NCBI GenBank assembly: GCA_019155185.1 | Contig: CM032801.1 | Location: 18,246,514 to 18,310,513, forward strand | Length of the DNA stretch: 64,000 nt | Reading direction: 5' to 3' | From: Beaufortia kweichowensis | Lineage: Eukaryota > Chordata > Actinopteri > Cypriniformes > Gastromyzontidae | In this document: in pieces, positions 10,325-21,359 of the stretch | How positions within the stretch are numbered: the stretch's first letter is position 1 | Layout: the number at the start of each line of letters is the position of its first letter | The notes under the pieces: generated by a model | The model's input: the letters and a program-made list of their open reading frames with translations, nothing else | Told to the model about the DNA's origin: nothing | Database searches by the model: none | Program-made: the position numbers and the translations under genes

Positions 10325-13300
10325 TTAAACATTTTTATTAAGACTATCCACAACACCAATTATAAAATTCAGCAATTGACAGACATATTTCTTACTTTGA
10401 CTGTATTTAACACCCAAAATGAAAATCCTTTCAGAAAAAAATTCATTAAGACCATGAAAAATTCCTTTTACAACATCAAAGAAGGATACTAATCTAGTAC
10501 AAAAGCATGAACATTTTTTCTCTTTGAAAACAAAAGGGACAATCATCTTTAACTTCCACATTCAATATGGAGAAAAAATAATTTAAAATCCCACGAAGTA
10601 TCCTCCATTGTAAGTCACCCACTTTTTTTGATAATGGCGGTTTATATATAACTCTCCATTCTGGTTTTACATTTTCATCTAAACCAAAGAAAAGTCTCCA
10701 CGGTGTATCTGACTTCCCAACGAGATAATTCTTGTTTAAAACCATCACACAAACTTTATACAATAGTTTTCCTTTAGTAGACAACTGTCACGGTTTCACC
10801 TTGCACATCTTGTTTGAACTGCAACTCCCACGATCCTCTGCACCTCACCACCTGTCCACCATCTGTCATCATTTCATCAGCACTCAGCCCCGCAACCAGC
10901 TTCACCTGTTCCCCGTCATCACCGGACTCTTTAAAAGTGTGTGTTTGCTTTCAGTGCTTGTCTGGTGTTGTTGTTTTGTATACGTGTGGTAACCCTGTTA
11001 AGATATTTACGAGTTCTCTGTAAGTCAGCCGTGCATTTTCTGCCTGCTTGCATTTTTCCCCTCTGAAGTGAGGTCTGTACCAGTTTTTGTATTTCCACTG
11101 ATGAAGTTCAGTAAAAGACTTGAATTTGACATTCTCGTGTTCTGTCTCATCTGACCCACGCTAACAACAACAGGTCCAACCACTTCGAGTTCCACATTTT
11201 AAAAAAAGAACCTTTGAGTCCATCTGAACCTTTGAGTCCATCTTTTGAGTTTGAAAACATCAGACAAGGGAAACAATCCTTTTCATCAGGCACAGATGCT
11301 CCAGAAAAATAGTCTTTTATCATTTGGCTCTCTTCTACTGTAAAAGTAGATTTCAAATTCGTTAAAAAGAGAGAGACCAATCTAATCGATCTGGTGCCTA
11401 AAGAATGGGCTACCATTTCTGCATTATCCAAATTCTCTCTAGCTAGATCCAGAAATTGTCTTAAAATAATTACCTTTGATTCTTTAAGCTTAAAACCCCA
11501 ATTAAAAAAAACTGTTGTTGTCAGTAGCATCAAGACGGGCACCAAGAAGTAAAGGTGCTTCTAGAAGCCAGTGCAATGAGTACAGATTTTCCGCTTTCTG
11601 AATGCGAAACAAGCTCCAAACTTTGAAAAGACTCCTATAAAAAGATGGAAAAAGCGACAAGTCCATTTTTAAAGGGTTTAGTAGAAAAATATGTTTATCC
11701 AAAGCCAAGCATCCATAATTCTGCAAAATGATATGGGCGACTGCCCTCCAGGTTACATCCGCTGCCCCATCCAAAAGTCTCTGCAAAAAACGTAACTGAA
11801 AAGCGGCCATTCTGCTTTGTAGATGAATCAGTCCTTGCCCTACTTCTTCTTTCGGTAGATAAAGAATGCTTTGTTGAACCCAGTGTAATCTGTCCCAAAA
11901 AAAGTCCACAAGAATCCCTTGTAATTTTCCTAATAATTGAGAAGGAGGATCAATGCATGCCAACTTATGCCACAATGAAAAAGCGACTAGGTTATTACTG
12001 ACAACAATGCGTCCTCTGTATGGCATTCTAGAAAGCAGCCATTTCCATTTCTCTAAATGTCCTTTCATTTTTTCAACAACTCCATCCCAATTCTTCTGTT
12101 GAGTCATGTCATCCCCTAAAAAAACTCCCAAATATTTTAAACCACCATCAGGAAGTTTTGGCTTACCATTATTCCATTTACCAACCAAAAGCGTTTCACA
12201 TTTTTTCCAATTAACCTTTGCTGAAGAGACCAAAGAAAAATCATTAATTACATTAAATAAACTTTGTACATCTTTTTGCCCACTGACAAAAACCATTACA
12301 TCATCAATATAAGCTAATAAACATACATTTTTTGTACTTTTACAGTTTGGCAAGTGTAAACCAATCATTTTCCCCTTATTTGTTGCAATAAAGGCTCAAT
12401 GGCCAATGAGTACAGCATACCAGATAATGCGCAACCTTGTCTTACACCCCTTTTAACCTGAAATGGAGCACATAAACCGCCATTTATCTTTAAAACACTT
12501 TCCACCTCACTATAGAGTACCTGGACCATCTTAATAAATTTTTGCTTAAAACCAAAAGCTTCTAGAGTTTTCCACAAATAATGGCGTTCAACTCTATCAA
12601 ACGCTTTCTCTTGGTCCAGAGAAATCAAACCAAAATCCAAATTTAGCAATTTTGACACTTCCAATGCATCACAAATCAGAGAGATATTATCAACAATGGA
12701 TCTGCGCGGAACACAGTAGGACTGGTCTGGATGAATTACATCACTTATTAATCCAGCCAATCTATTTGCCAAAACCTTAGAGAGCAGTTTGTAATCACAC
12801 CAAAGAAGTGAAACAGGTCGCCAATTTTTTTGTCTGTCAAATCTCCTTTCTTTGGTATTAGTGTCATCACTGCCCTCCTGCTGCTCAACGGCAACATACC
12901 TTTTGACAGACTATCACTCAGCACTTGCAGCAAATCCATGCCCAACTCTGCCCAGAAAGACTTATAAAAGTCAACTGGGAGGCCATCAATCCCAGGAGCT
13001 TTTCCCAATTCCATGCCCTGAAGGGCCTTATACAGCTCTCCCAGACTCAGCACACCTGAAAGAGCTGCACTACCCTCTTCTGACATTTTTGGTAGGGAGC
13101 TCAAGAAAACATTTTCCTCATCATTCTCCCACATCATACTCACTTCTATAAAGATTCTTGTAAAAACCAACTGCTTCCGAATATCACTTTTCAGCAAAAC
13201 ATGGCCTTCTTCAGACCGGAGGGCCTGAATTAATCTCTTCTGACCATTTTTTTTCTCTAAACAAAAAAATAATTTTGATGGTGCGTCCATATGACTTATG

Positions 13301-14543
13301 TTTTGAAATCTTGATCTGACCAGTGCCCCCTGTGTTCTATATTCCAGCAGATCTGCTAACTGGGCTTTCTTTAAAAAAAAAACATAAAAATGATGATTTT
13401 CCCCAGTGGAATCAGCTATTTGTTGACATTCAATTAATTCATTTTCTAATATATGCAAAGATTTTTTAAACTCTATAGTGACGTTACGAGTGTATTGTTG
13501 ACACAATTGCCTAATTTGGACAACATCCCACTACTGTTGTAATGATTCAAAATTTAACTTGGATTTCCTATAATTCTTCCAGAAATACTTAAAGGAATCC
13601 CTAAAAACACTATCACTCAATAATGAAATATTAAAATGCCAATAAGCACTTCTAGATTTGATAGCATTCAAAATAAAACTACATTTCACCATACTGTGAT
13701 CAGAAAAGCCTATTGGGATGATAGAGCAATTTTTAAAAATATTAAGCTGATATTTAAAACTATATAGTCTGTCTAACCTGGCAAGAGAAGCCATATTATC
13801 CCTCATATGAACCCATGTATATTGTCTTGCATTTCCATTCAACTGCCTCCAAATATCACATTGTTCATTCTTCTTAATTAGCTGAATGAGACACTTTTGA
13901 TGAGCCAAGTGTGGTTCAATATGGTTTCTATCAATCATATCTTCTGTACAGTTAAAATCTTCCCCCAAAAATAAATATTCTTCTTCTGAACAACCTTGTA
14001 AAGTGTTACACAAAAGATCTAAAAAATCATTCTTTCAACAGGTGTTGTTGGAGCATAAATACAGATAAAAACTAGAACATAACTTTCAAAAATAGCTCTA
14101 ACTTTAAGTAATGTTCCTTTAACAACTTCATCCACCACATAAGAAAGTGGAATAAAACTTTTAGAAAATAACACTGGAACTCCTGCACTTATTGAAGTGT
14201 TATGATTTAAAACAGTTAACCCCTCAAATTCTTTTTCCCAATCTGCAGCATTCCCTCCATCACTATGTGTTTCTTGTAACATGAAGATATCAAGCTTCTT
14301 CTGTTTCATTAACTCATTTAACATTAACCTTTTCTTAAAATCTCTAGCACCATTCACATTCAGGGTAGCTAATCCAATTTCACACAGAGCAAAGAGAAAA
14401 AAAGATAGCGAAAAAAGAAAAAACACTCTCTTTAATGTGAAAATTAAAACCAAACTACTAAACATCATTCTTTTAATTTTTCCAAATTCCATACCTGTCA
14501 CAACTTCAGTTTCTATATTAGGTGTCTCGTCGCAAGTAACCAC
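10325..14543 (-). pseudogene. LINE ORF2: endonuclease and reverse transcriptase
   Basis: Encodes the nicking and reverse-transcribing machinery of a LINE. The APE-type endonuclease lies at 14543-13531 (GLATLNVNGARDFKKR, IFMLQETHSDGG, ICIYAPTTP, FNCTEDMIDRNH, IPIGFSDHSMV). RT follows at 13506-11502: LGKAPGIDGLPVDFYKSFW, LISLDQEKAFDRVERHYLW, GVRQGCALSGMLYSLAIEPL, then AYIDDVMVFVSG, which holds the catalytic YIDD. The C-terminal region continues to 10325. Frame changes occur between 14013/14019, 13506/13531, 12748/12772, 12365/12368 and around 11500, plus the LTR insertion, so the copy is inactive although the catalytic box is kept. Confidence 0.88.
10786..11166 (+). mobile_element. Solo LTR (Ty3/gypsy-like), 381 bp
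   Basis: Starts TGTCACGG and ends CTAACA. It is flanked by the 5-bp duplication ACAAC at 10781-10785 and 11167-11171. Removing the LTR and one duplication restores the LINE ORF2 reading KWLDLL...TKGKLLYKV, so the boundaries are firm. A CTCTTTAAAAG TATA-like box lies near 10930. It inserted after LINE copy B. Confidence 0.9.
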
Positions 14544-14561
14544 CTCTGTCTCTCTATAGGA

Positions 14562-15210
14562 TTAATCCTGTACACCTGCATTCCGTAAAACTATGCCAGC
14601 TTTACTCGTGCTTGGATAGGAACTATCATCCCCTTTCTCAGTGACTTCCTTTTCTGGGCAGTTGCGAATCAAATGTCCTGTTTTTCCACAGCCAAAGCAC
14701 TCAAAATCGTCAACCTTAAAACTAAGTGAAAGATCCAATTCCTCATCATCCTGAACAATCATGTATACAAATCTCCTAAAAGAAACAATATGCATCAAAG
14801 AAGGAGAAGTCGCGCTAATCGGGATCTTTTTAATTGGGGAAACCAATTTTCCATAACGTGATAAAGCATTTGTTATTATCTCGTCACTGAGAAAAGGTGG
14901 AACATTTGATAAGGTGACTCTTTTGGCATCGAGAGGGGAAGAACAGAGACAAACTCGCCATCAATCACAATTCCCTCTCAACTACTTCATTCACTTTTTC
15001 GACGCTACTAAGAAAAATCACTGTAGCGCTATTCATCCTGGATGCTGATAAAATACAACCGTGTCCTACAACCTCACCAACTGCCAGGCAAATCGCCTCT
15101 ACACTCACCGCTAACGCCACCTTGACAGCATGACGCCGCGTGAGTGTAGACAAAGCCCGAGTAGCCGGGGCCGTCATGCTTACTCTGGTAAAAGAAAACC
15201 GGTAGCACAC
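14562..15210 (-). pseudogene. LINE ORF1 with CCHC zinc knuckle
   Basis: ORF1 of LINE copy B, the RNA-binding partner of ORF2. The N-terminal part (15210-14965) includes HAVKVALAVSVEAICLAVGE and RMNSATVIFLSSVEKVNEVV. After a frame change, 14846-14562 reads SPIKKIPISATSPSLMHIVS, FRRFVYMI and the knuckle CFGCGKTGHLIRNC (C-x2-C-x4-H-x4-C). This order is typical of fish Tx1-like ORF1. The frame break makes it non-functional as written. Confidence 0.8.
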
Positions 15211-15327
15211 GGTCCAAAACTACTCCAAAAATAACACTAACACAACAAAATACAAAAACAAAACAAAAAAGAAAACGCAAAAGACAGAAATCATTCACTC
15301 ACCACGCACACGCTCAAGCCACTCAGT

Positions 15328-18300
15328 TAGGGTTGCCACCCGTCCCGTGAAATACGGAATCGTCCCGTATTTACAGGCAAAATGATTTGTCCCGTATTTT
15401 ACATAGGTCCACATTATTCTGCCCCTGATTGGGTAATACTCGCTGCCATCGTTGGTTTGATTGGTTTGTTTCAGGTTCACGGCCAATCAGAGTCAGAGGA
15501 GGGCGGGACGCCGCCTCGGCGGTTCTTTTGACCATTTGAAACGACGGCGGAGGCCGGTCCAGATACTCCCCCGCGTCCAAAGCGAAAGCGGATGCAAAAG
15601 TACAGACGAGAGTGGGAGGAATTAAATACTTGGCTGGAAAGTGTCGGTGGTAATGACTATCAAGCCAATTGCACAATTTGTCGGCGAGTGTTCTCTGTGG
15701 CGCACGGTGGCCTGTCAGATGTACGTCAGCATGCCTCAGGAGAGCAACATTCACGGAATGTTAGAGCTCACCGAAATCAGAGCAGCGTCTCACAGTTCTT
15801 CATACCTCAATCATCTCCTGAAGCAGATAGTGTAATGTTTTTATTTATTGATAACCTTAGATTTCATATGCTGCCTATTAAAAAATAATGTACATTAATC
15901 ATGTTATAGTATGATTTGTACAGTCAGACACATAAGCATTACTTTAATAAGAGATAAGAGAGATATATTTAATACATATTTAATCAAAATATAGTACTAT
16001 GTGAATAAAATAAACAACTATTTGTTATGGTTAACCAATTTAAATAATTGTATCATTCAATACTATATTTATACAATTAACAATTATACGAATTAACAAT
16101 AGACTATATAAAACGGAATAAATAAATACATAAATATATTTACTTACCAATAATAAAAATGTTGTTAAGTCTTTTACTTAAATATGAAATGTTTGTAGAT
16201 ATTATGTCATTTACAGTTATCTAGGTGTGGTTTCACTGTTTGGATGGTGTTACTGCAAACAATGACAAATATTTTAGCCAAAATCGTAGTTCACAACACT
16301 CTATAAAATTACTCGAGTTAATTAGCAATTTATTATCCTACTCTCCTCTAGGTTACAGCAGCTGAGTTAACATGAGGTGTACCACACGCGGTTAAACACA
16401 ACCTCAGCTATAACAGTGCTGACTGTGGACACAAGCTCAACCAAAAGATTCTGCATGACTCCAAAATCATAAAGAAAATGTCTCTTGGGAGAACAAAGGC
16501 AGAAGCAATGGTGAAAGACATCCTTGCTCCAAAGGCAGTGGCTGATGTTGTTGACATCTTAACATCAAGTAAACCCCTCCCATTCTCCATTCAGACGGAT
16601 GCATCAAATAAAGGGAACAGGAAGATGTTTCCCCTTGCTGTACAGTACTTCAGGCCAGAAACTGGGATCTGCAACAAAATGCTTGATTTTGGAGAGAATG
16701 CAGATGAGTCAGCTGCTGGGATTATGGATTACATAGAACAATCCCTTGATAAATTTGGCTTATCGTTAGATCAAGTTACAGCATATAGTGCAGACAATAC
16801 TAATGTAAATTATGGAATCCATAATTCTGTCTTCACCAACCTAAAGAAAAAGCAAAAGGTCTCCTGGAAGGGAACTGCCATGCCCATATTGTGCACAATA
16901 CAGTGAAGCATGCTCTCGACCAGCTCACTGTAGATGTGGAAAATGTTGTGCTGAAGGTCTATGGCCACTTCTCCACATCTGCCAAACGAAGGGAATCTCT
17001 CAAAGAGGTTTGCCAGTTCTGTGATGTGGAGTTCCGTGAATTCTGCGACATGTTACAACAAGGTGGCTGTCCCTCAATCCAGCCATATCCCGTCTTATGC
17101 AATCCTGGACTGCTCTCAGGTCTTATTTCATCAGTCTGGGGGAAGAGTGTCCCAGACAGATCAGAGCTTTGTTAAAGCTCAGTGAAGCCTCAACTGAGGA
17201 AGATGCTGATAATGTGGAAGTTTACCTCCTGTTCTCCAATAACATCCTCTCCCTCTTTGAGGATGTTGTAAAGAAGCTGGAAAATGATTCAACCACCTGT
17301 GTTGAGCTGTATTCCATCATGTCTACCTTCAAGCAAAAACTTGCACAGAGAAGAGATGACCAGTTTTATGGCTACTTAACAAAAGTGAAGCTGCAGCATC
17401 TTCTCCCACATGATGCAGATAGGGCAAGGGCAGATTTCACAGCATTTCTCAACACAGCAATCTCATACATTGAGAAATGGTTTGACTTTTCAGAGGACAA
17501 CTGGCTGTTCTCCCTGCAACCTCTCTCTCTGAACCATGGCATGCTTTCCTTCAGCGACACTGAGAGGATCAGTAATAAGCTCAACCTCATCCAAAAAGTC
17601 AGCATGGATGAACTTTATGATGAATGCACCACAGCAAATAGCATTCTGAAGGGGCTCAGAGATGCAGAGGCTGTCCATCATCAGTCACATCTTAAGCATC
17701 CCAGCATCCACTGGTTATGTGGAAAGGATCTTTTCTATAATGACCAACAAATGGAGTGACAGCAGGAACAGGTGCTCTGTGGAGCTCATTAGGAGTGAGC
17801 TCTTGATCACTCTCAACTTTGAGCAGTCCTGTTCAGAGTTTTACTGTAGCTGTTTGAAAGACAAACAGCTGCTCAGTGCTGCACGGAGTGACAAAAAGTA
17901 CACTTATAAAAAAAAGTTGGCCTGACATGCTCCAATACTGCACACAATTTATGATGTTATTATGTTCATGATGTTCATGGAAGATCCTTTGCCAATCTCT
18001 TCCACTATATATATATATTTTTCCCAATATACTTTTTTGAGTATCAAAGCATTTGTTTAATTTATAATTACTAAGTTATGGATCTGTTAATTTAATAAGT
18101 TAATAAAATACGTTTCACATCTCACAAGTTCCTCCAAAAGCTTATTTTTTGTGGTCTCACTCACACTTTGTTTATTATTGTCATAGCTGTGTATTCAATA
18201 TGTCCACTTAAGTTGTGATAGTGAGAGACAGACTGCATCTGATTTCACACTGATTTCAATAGCAGATATCTTATTATAATGTCCATTGGTATCAATGTTA

Positions 18301-18448
18301 ATATTTTTATGAAAACATGTTTTAAGTTATGATATACCACCACTGGCATGCCATCGGGACTGTGGTCATCGTGGCCCCGCCCCCGAGGGGTGTGGCCACC
18401 GCTGTGGCAGGCGTCCCTTATTTTTCTGTATTGAAGGTGGCAACCCTA
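15328..18448 (+). mobile_element. hAT DNA transposon, 3.1 kb, exact 8-bp TSD
   Basis: Terminal inverted repeat TAGGGTTGCCACC at the left and its complement GGTGGCAACCCTA at the right end. The 8-bp target duplication CACTCAGT is at 15320-15327 and 18449-18456. It carries a plus-strand transposase gene remnant. It sits next to the 5' end of LINE copy B. The intact TSD and TIRs show a bona fide insertion; the coding region is damaged. Confidence 0.95.
15592..17925 (+). pseudogene. hAT transposase, two-exon, frameshifted
   Basis: Would cut and paste the surrounding element. The first segment (15592-15835) has a BED-like zinc finger: YRREWEELNTWLESVGG, C-T-I-C-RRVFSVAHGG, then DVRQHASGEQH. A 460-bp AT-rich stretch without coding signal follows, probably an intron. 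The second segment (about 16353-17925) has MSLGRTKAEAMVKDIL, FSIQTDASNKGNRKMFPL, YSADNTNVNYG, CHAHIVHNTVKHAL, then TRWLSLNPAISR in a shifted frame, and the C-terminal dimerisation motif SIPASTGYVERIFSIMTNKW. One TGA near 16374 and frameshifts near 16860, 17040 and 17670 break it. Confidence 0.88.
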
Positions 18449-18487
18449 CACTCAGTCCACTCACGCTCAACACCCTCACTGGAAACA

Positions 18488-18490
<3 letters not shown>

Positions 18491-18536
<46 letters not shown>

Positions 18537-18602
18537 GACAGAGAGAGAGAGAGACAGAGAGAGAGAGAGACAGAGAGAGAGAGACAGAGAGAGAGAGAGA
18601 GG
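18491..18602. repeat. (GA)n microsatellite
   Basis: GA dinucleotide tract with regular CAGAGA interruptions, just outside the hAT element. Confidence 0.98.
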
Positions 18603-19293
18603 TCATGCACAACATGAGCTCCTGAATTCTACTCAGTTTCTTGCTTTTAAAATGAGGTAAATCAAAAGAAAATATACAAAATTAAATAAAAATGTAATTG
18701 TGAACACAAGTTCACTTTAAATAGATAAAAGTTAATTTTAGGCAAAATAACCTGGAGAACAAGGAAAACTATCAAAACTTTGGACAGAATAACACAGAAC
18801 TGGAGTGAGATTCTACAAGAGGACATCAGAAGAAATTACAACTTGAACACAAATAGCCATTTTCAACATGGATGTATGTTTCATTTAATACAAAGGATTT
18901 AACTAAAATAAGTTTCTCTTCAAACAACAAGGAGAAAATAGCAAGTAAAGGACAAACCAAACCAGAAAACAAAGAAAGACCTTTAACTTTAACCTTTGAT
19001 GGAGGTAAGACAATAAGAACCACTCACTCAAAATATCTTCATATATCAGCGTAAAGAAGAATAGCATAAAAGGAAAATATCTGGAAAAACTAAAAAAAAA
19101 AAAACATTTAAAATTTAAAAAACATTTATATAATCTTTACAAACTCACCTAACCAAAATTACCTCAACACCCAAAACCCTGGAACTACATTAACTTAAAA
19201 TAACAATAGCAGTTGACCACTGGCATTTACACCTCCTGATTGGATTAACTGAGCTATCACAATCAATATCAAAGACCTGTGAACTGTACCATC

Positions 19294-21226
19294 ATGGCAA
19301 CATCAGCAATGGGGACAGGAGCTCACACCTTTGACTACCCCCCAGACATCCAGTCTGAGAAGAGCAGACAACAACACAAACTAAAAACACAAAAGGAAAA
19401 CCCAGAGATACTTTTTAAAGACACTTCATGCAGTAAGGGTAAAACCATCACCACCAACCTGCTCTTCTACACAGAGCACAACTGTCTGGCACACAGCTTT
19501 CTGCAGAACCTTTCAATATCACACCAAACATGGAATCTGTAAAGGCAGACAACTGTGTATCTATGAAGACCCAGATAAAGACCCAGAGAACAGGCACCTG
19601 ACAGTCAACCTCTATCAAAATGGGACTGTAATGATACAAGGAAACAATGCTGCTCTTATACAAATGGAACAATTTTTTTAGTTTTTAAAAAGAAGAGGTG
19701 GATAGAGAAAAAACAAACCTCAGCAAAAATAACCCTACAAACACACCAGAGGCAAAACTGAATGAGACCTCCCCTCATGACAGTACAGAAAACAGAACCA
19801 CCCCAGACAACACAGAAACCATCATCCTTCCCCCAAGCCCAGGAATACACAACACAGTTTCCCAACTGCAGCACAGTCTAGCACTGCTGGAAGTGGAAAT
19901 AGTGGAACTGAGCGAGCATGTTCATGCCCAGACCACTAAGGACTCTGAACAACTCAGAGACCAGTTGGGCCAGATAAGAAATCAGACGAAAATATCAATC
20001 CAGGAGCTAAAGGGAGGAAAGGAAACACTATCACAAGACAAAGAAACAACCAAAAGAGACCTCAGAGAACTCAAAGGGATAATGAGGACGGAACTCTCAG
20101 AAATAAAAGAAAACATGATGAGAGAACTCACAGGTTTCAAAGTTGAATTACTCCAAAGGGACACACAGATAGAGACCCTTACAACACAGATGAGGCATCT
20201 CTGCACCCCTCCAAACACTCAAAAGAGCAAAGCCCCACCCTCCCCCTCGCCTACACAGTCAAACTCCAGCAGACCTGCAACACTCACCAAACCATCACAG
20301 TCCAACAACAGCCAGAGAAAAGCAGAAACACTTGCAACTCCCAGCAACTCAGAGGAAAAGCACCAGAAAACAGCAACAACCACAACCCCCGGATGGAAAA
20401 CTGTCTGTGAATACAGAGACAGACATTGCAATCCTCATGGACTCAAATGGGAAGTTCCTGCAAGGAGAAAAACTGTTCCCAGGCAGAAAAATAACAAAAC
20501 TCTGGTGTCCAAAAACAGATGATGCTGTCAGGATACTTACTAACTCGAGCTTTGGCACACCCTCACACATCATCATACACACAGGCACAAATGATCTGAG
20601 AAGCAAGCAGAGACATCCACCCAGACACCATCCAGAGAGTCAATGCTGACATCTCTAAAGGATGTGCACGCCTGCCCAACGTGCACCTGGCTCATCACCC
20701 CACCATCACAATAAGAGACCTGTATGACCATGTCCACATAAGAAAAAGAAAAATCAACGTGTTTGCAAAATCACTGAAAGACACAGCATGGGGCAGACAA
20801 AACACCTCAACCTCCTTCAGACACCAACAGTCTCACCACAGAGAACGGCCACCACCCCTGATAGGACAATACTGGGGACCCTCACCCCGCACCAACACCC
20901 ATCTCAGAACACACCATGAAGCAGTTCACTGCCACAGACCTCTGCCATCACCAGATCACCAGCAAAAACCCCGAACCGCACCAGACCACCATATGAGACC
21001 TTCACCAACAGAAAAACAGATCTCAAGGCAGAGAAGCATAACAAGTAAGACACCACAACCCATAGAAACTTCCTCAACTCATCCACCTACTGCTGACAAC
21101 ACAAACTCAGCCCCGCTCCAACACCCCAGGAGCTACGCCCAGACCCTCAAAGGTCAGGCAAAGACACTGGAGATGAGGGAAATCAGACAGCTGCTAAACT
21201 ACATCAGTCTTCAGCTGACAGCATGA
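19294..21226 (+). pseudogene. CR1/L2-like ORF1: coiled coil plus SGNH esterase-like domain
   Basis: ORF1 of the LINE, expected to coat the RNA. The N-terminal part starts MATSAMGTGAHTFDYPPDIQ (19294) and, after a frame change, continues VNLYQNGTVMIQGNNAAL (about 19600-19660). A long heptad-type coiled coil follows (19868-20190, e.g. ELKGIMRTELSEIKENMMRE), then a Pro/Ser/Thr-rich linker. An SGNH/GDSL esterase-like segment (about 20435-20610) has ILMDSNGKFL as the DxN box and IIIHTGTNDLR as the GTND box. The C-terminal part (20681-21226) is rich in Pro, His and Gln. At least two frameshifts. Confidence 0.7.
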
Positions 21227-21359
21227 CATCGGCACACCACACAAACTTCTGCTTGAAAATGGAAAAAAACAAAACATAAACAAACCCTTTATATACTCCA
21301 TATATAGTAAATTAGAAAATAATTACCTCTATTTTTGAAAGCAAGAACTCTACACCTTG

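Larger units (their letters stand above)
10320..15300 (-). mobile_element. Tx1-like LINE (copy B), interrupted by a solo LTR
   Basis: A nearly full-length non-LTR retrotransposon on the minus strand: ORF1 (zinc knuckle) at 14562-15210, then ORF2 with endonuclease and RT to about 10325. The 3' end is odd. Copy A has roughly 80 more codons after the LNFI(I/L)G motif, while copy B stops there near 10380 and runs into an AT-rich end. A solo LTR splits ORF2 at 10786-11166. The combination of zinc-knuckle ORF1 and APE-type ORF2 fits the Tx1/L1 group common in fish. Confidence 0.85.

Noticed and set aside
18329..18625. Open frame rich in Arg-Glu repeats
   Set aside because: It is the translation of the GA microsatellite and the hAT right end.
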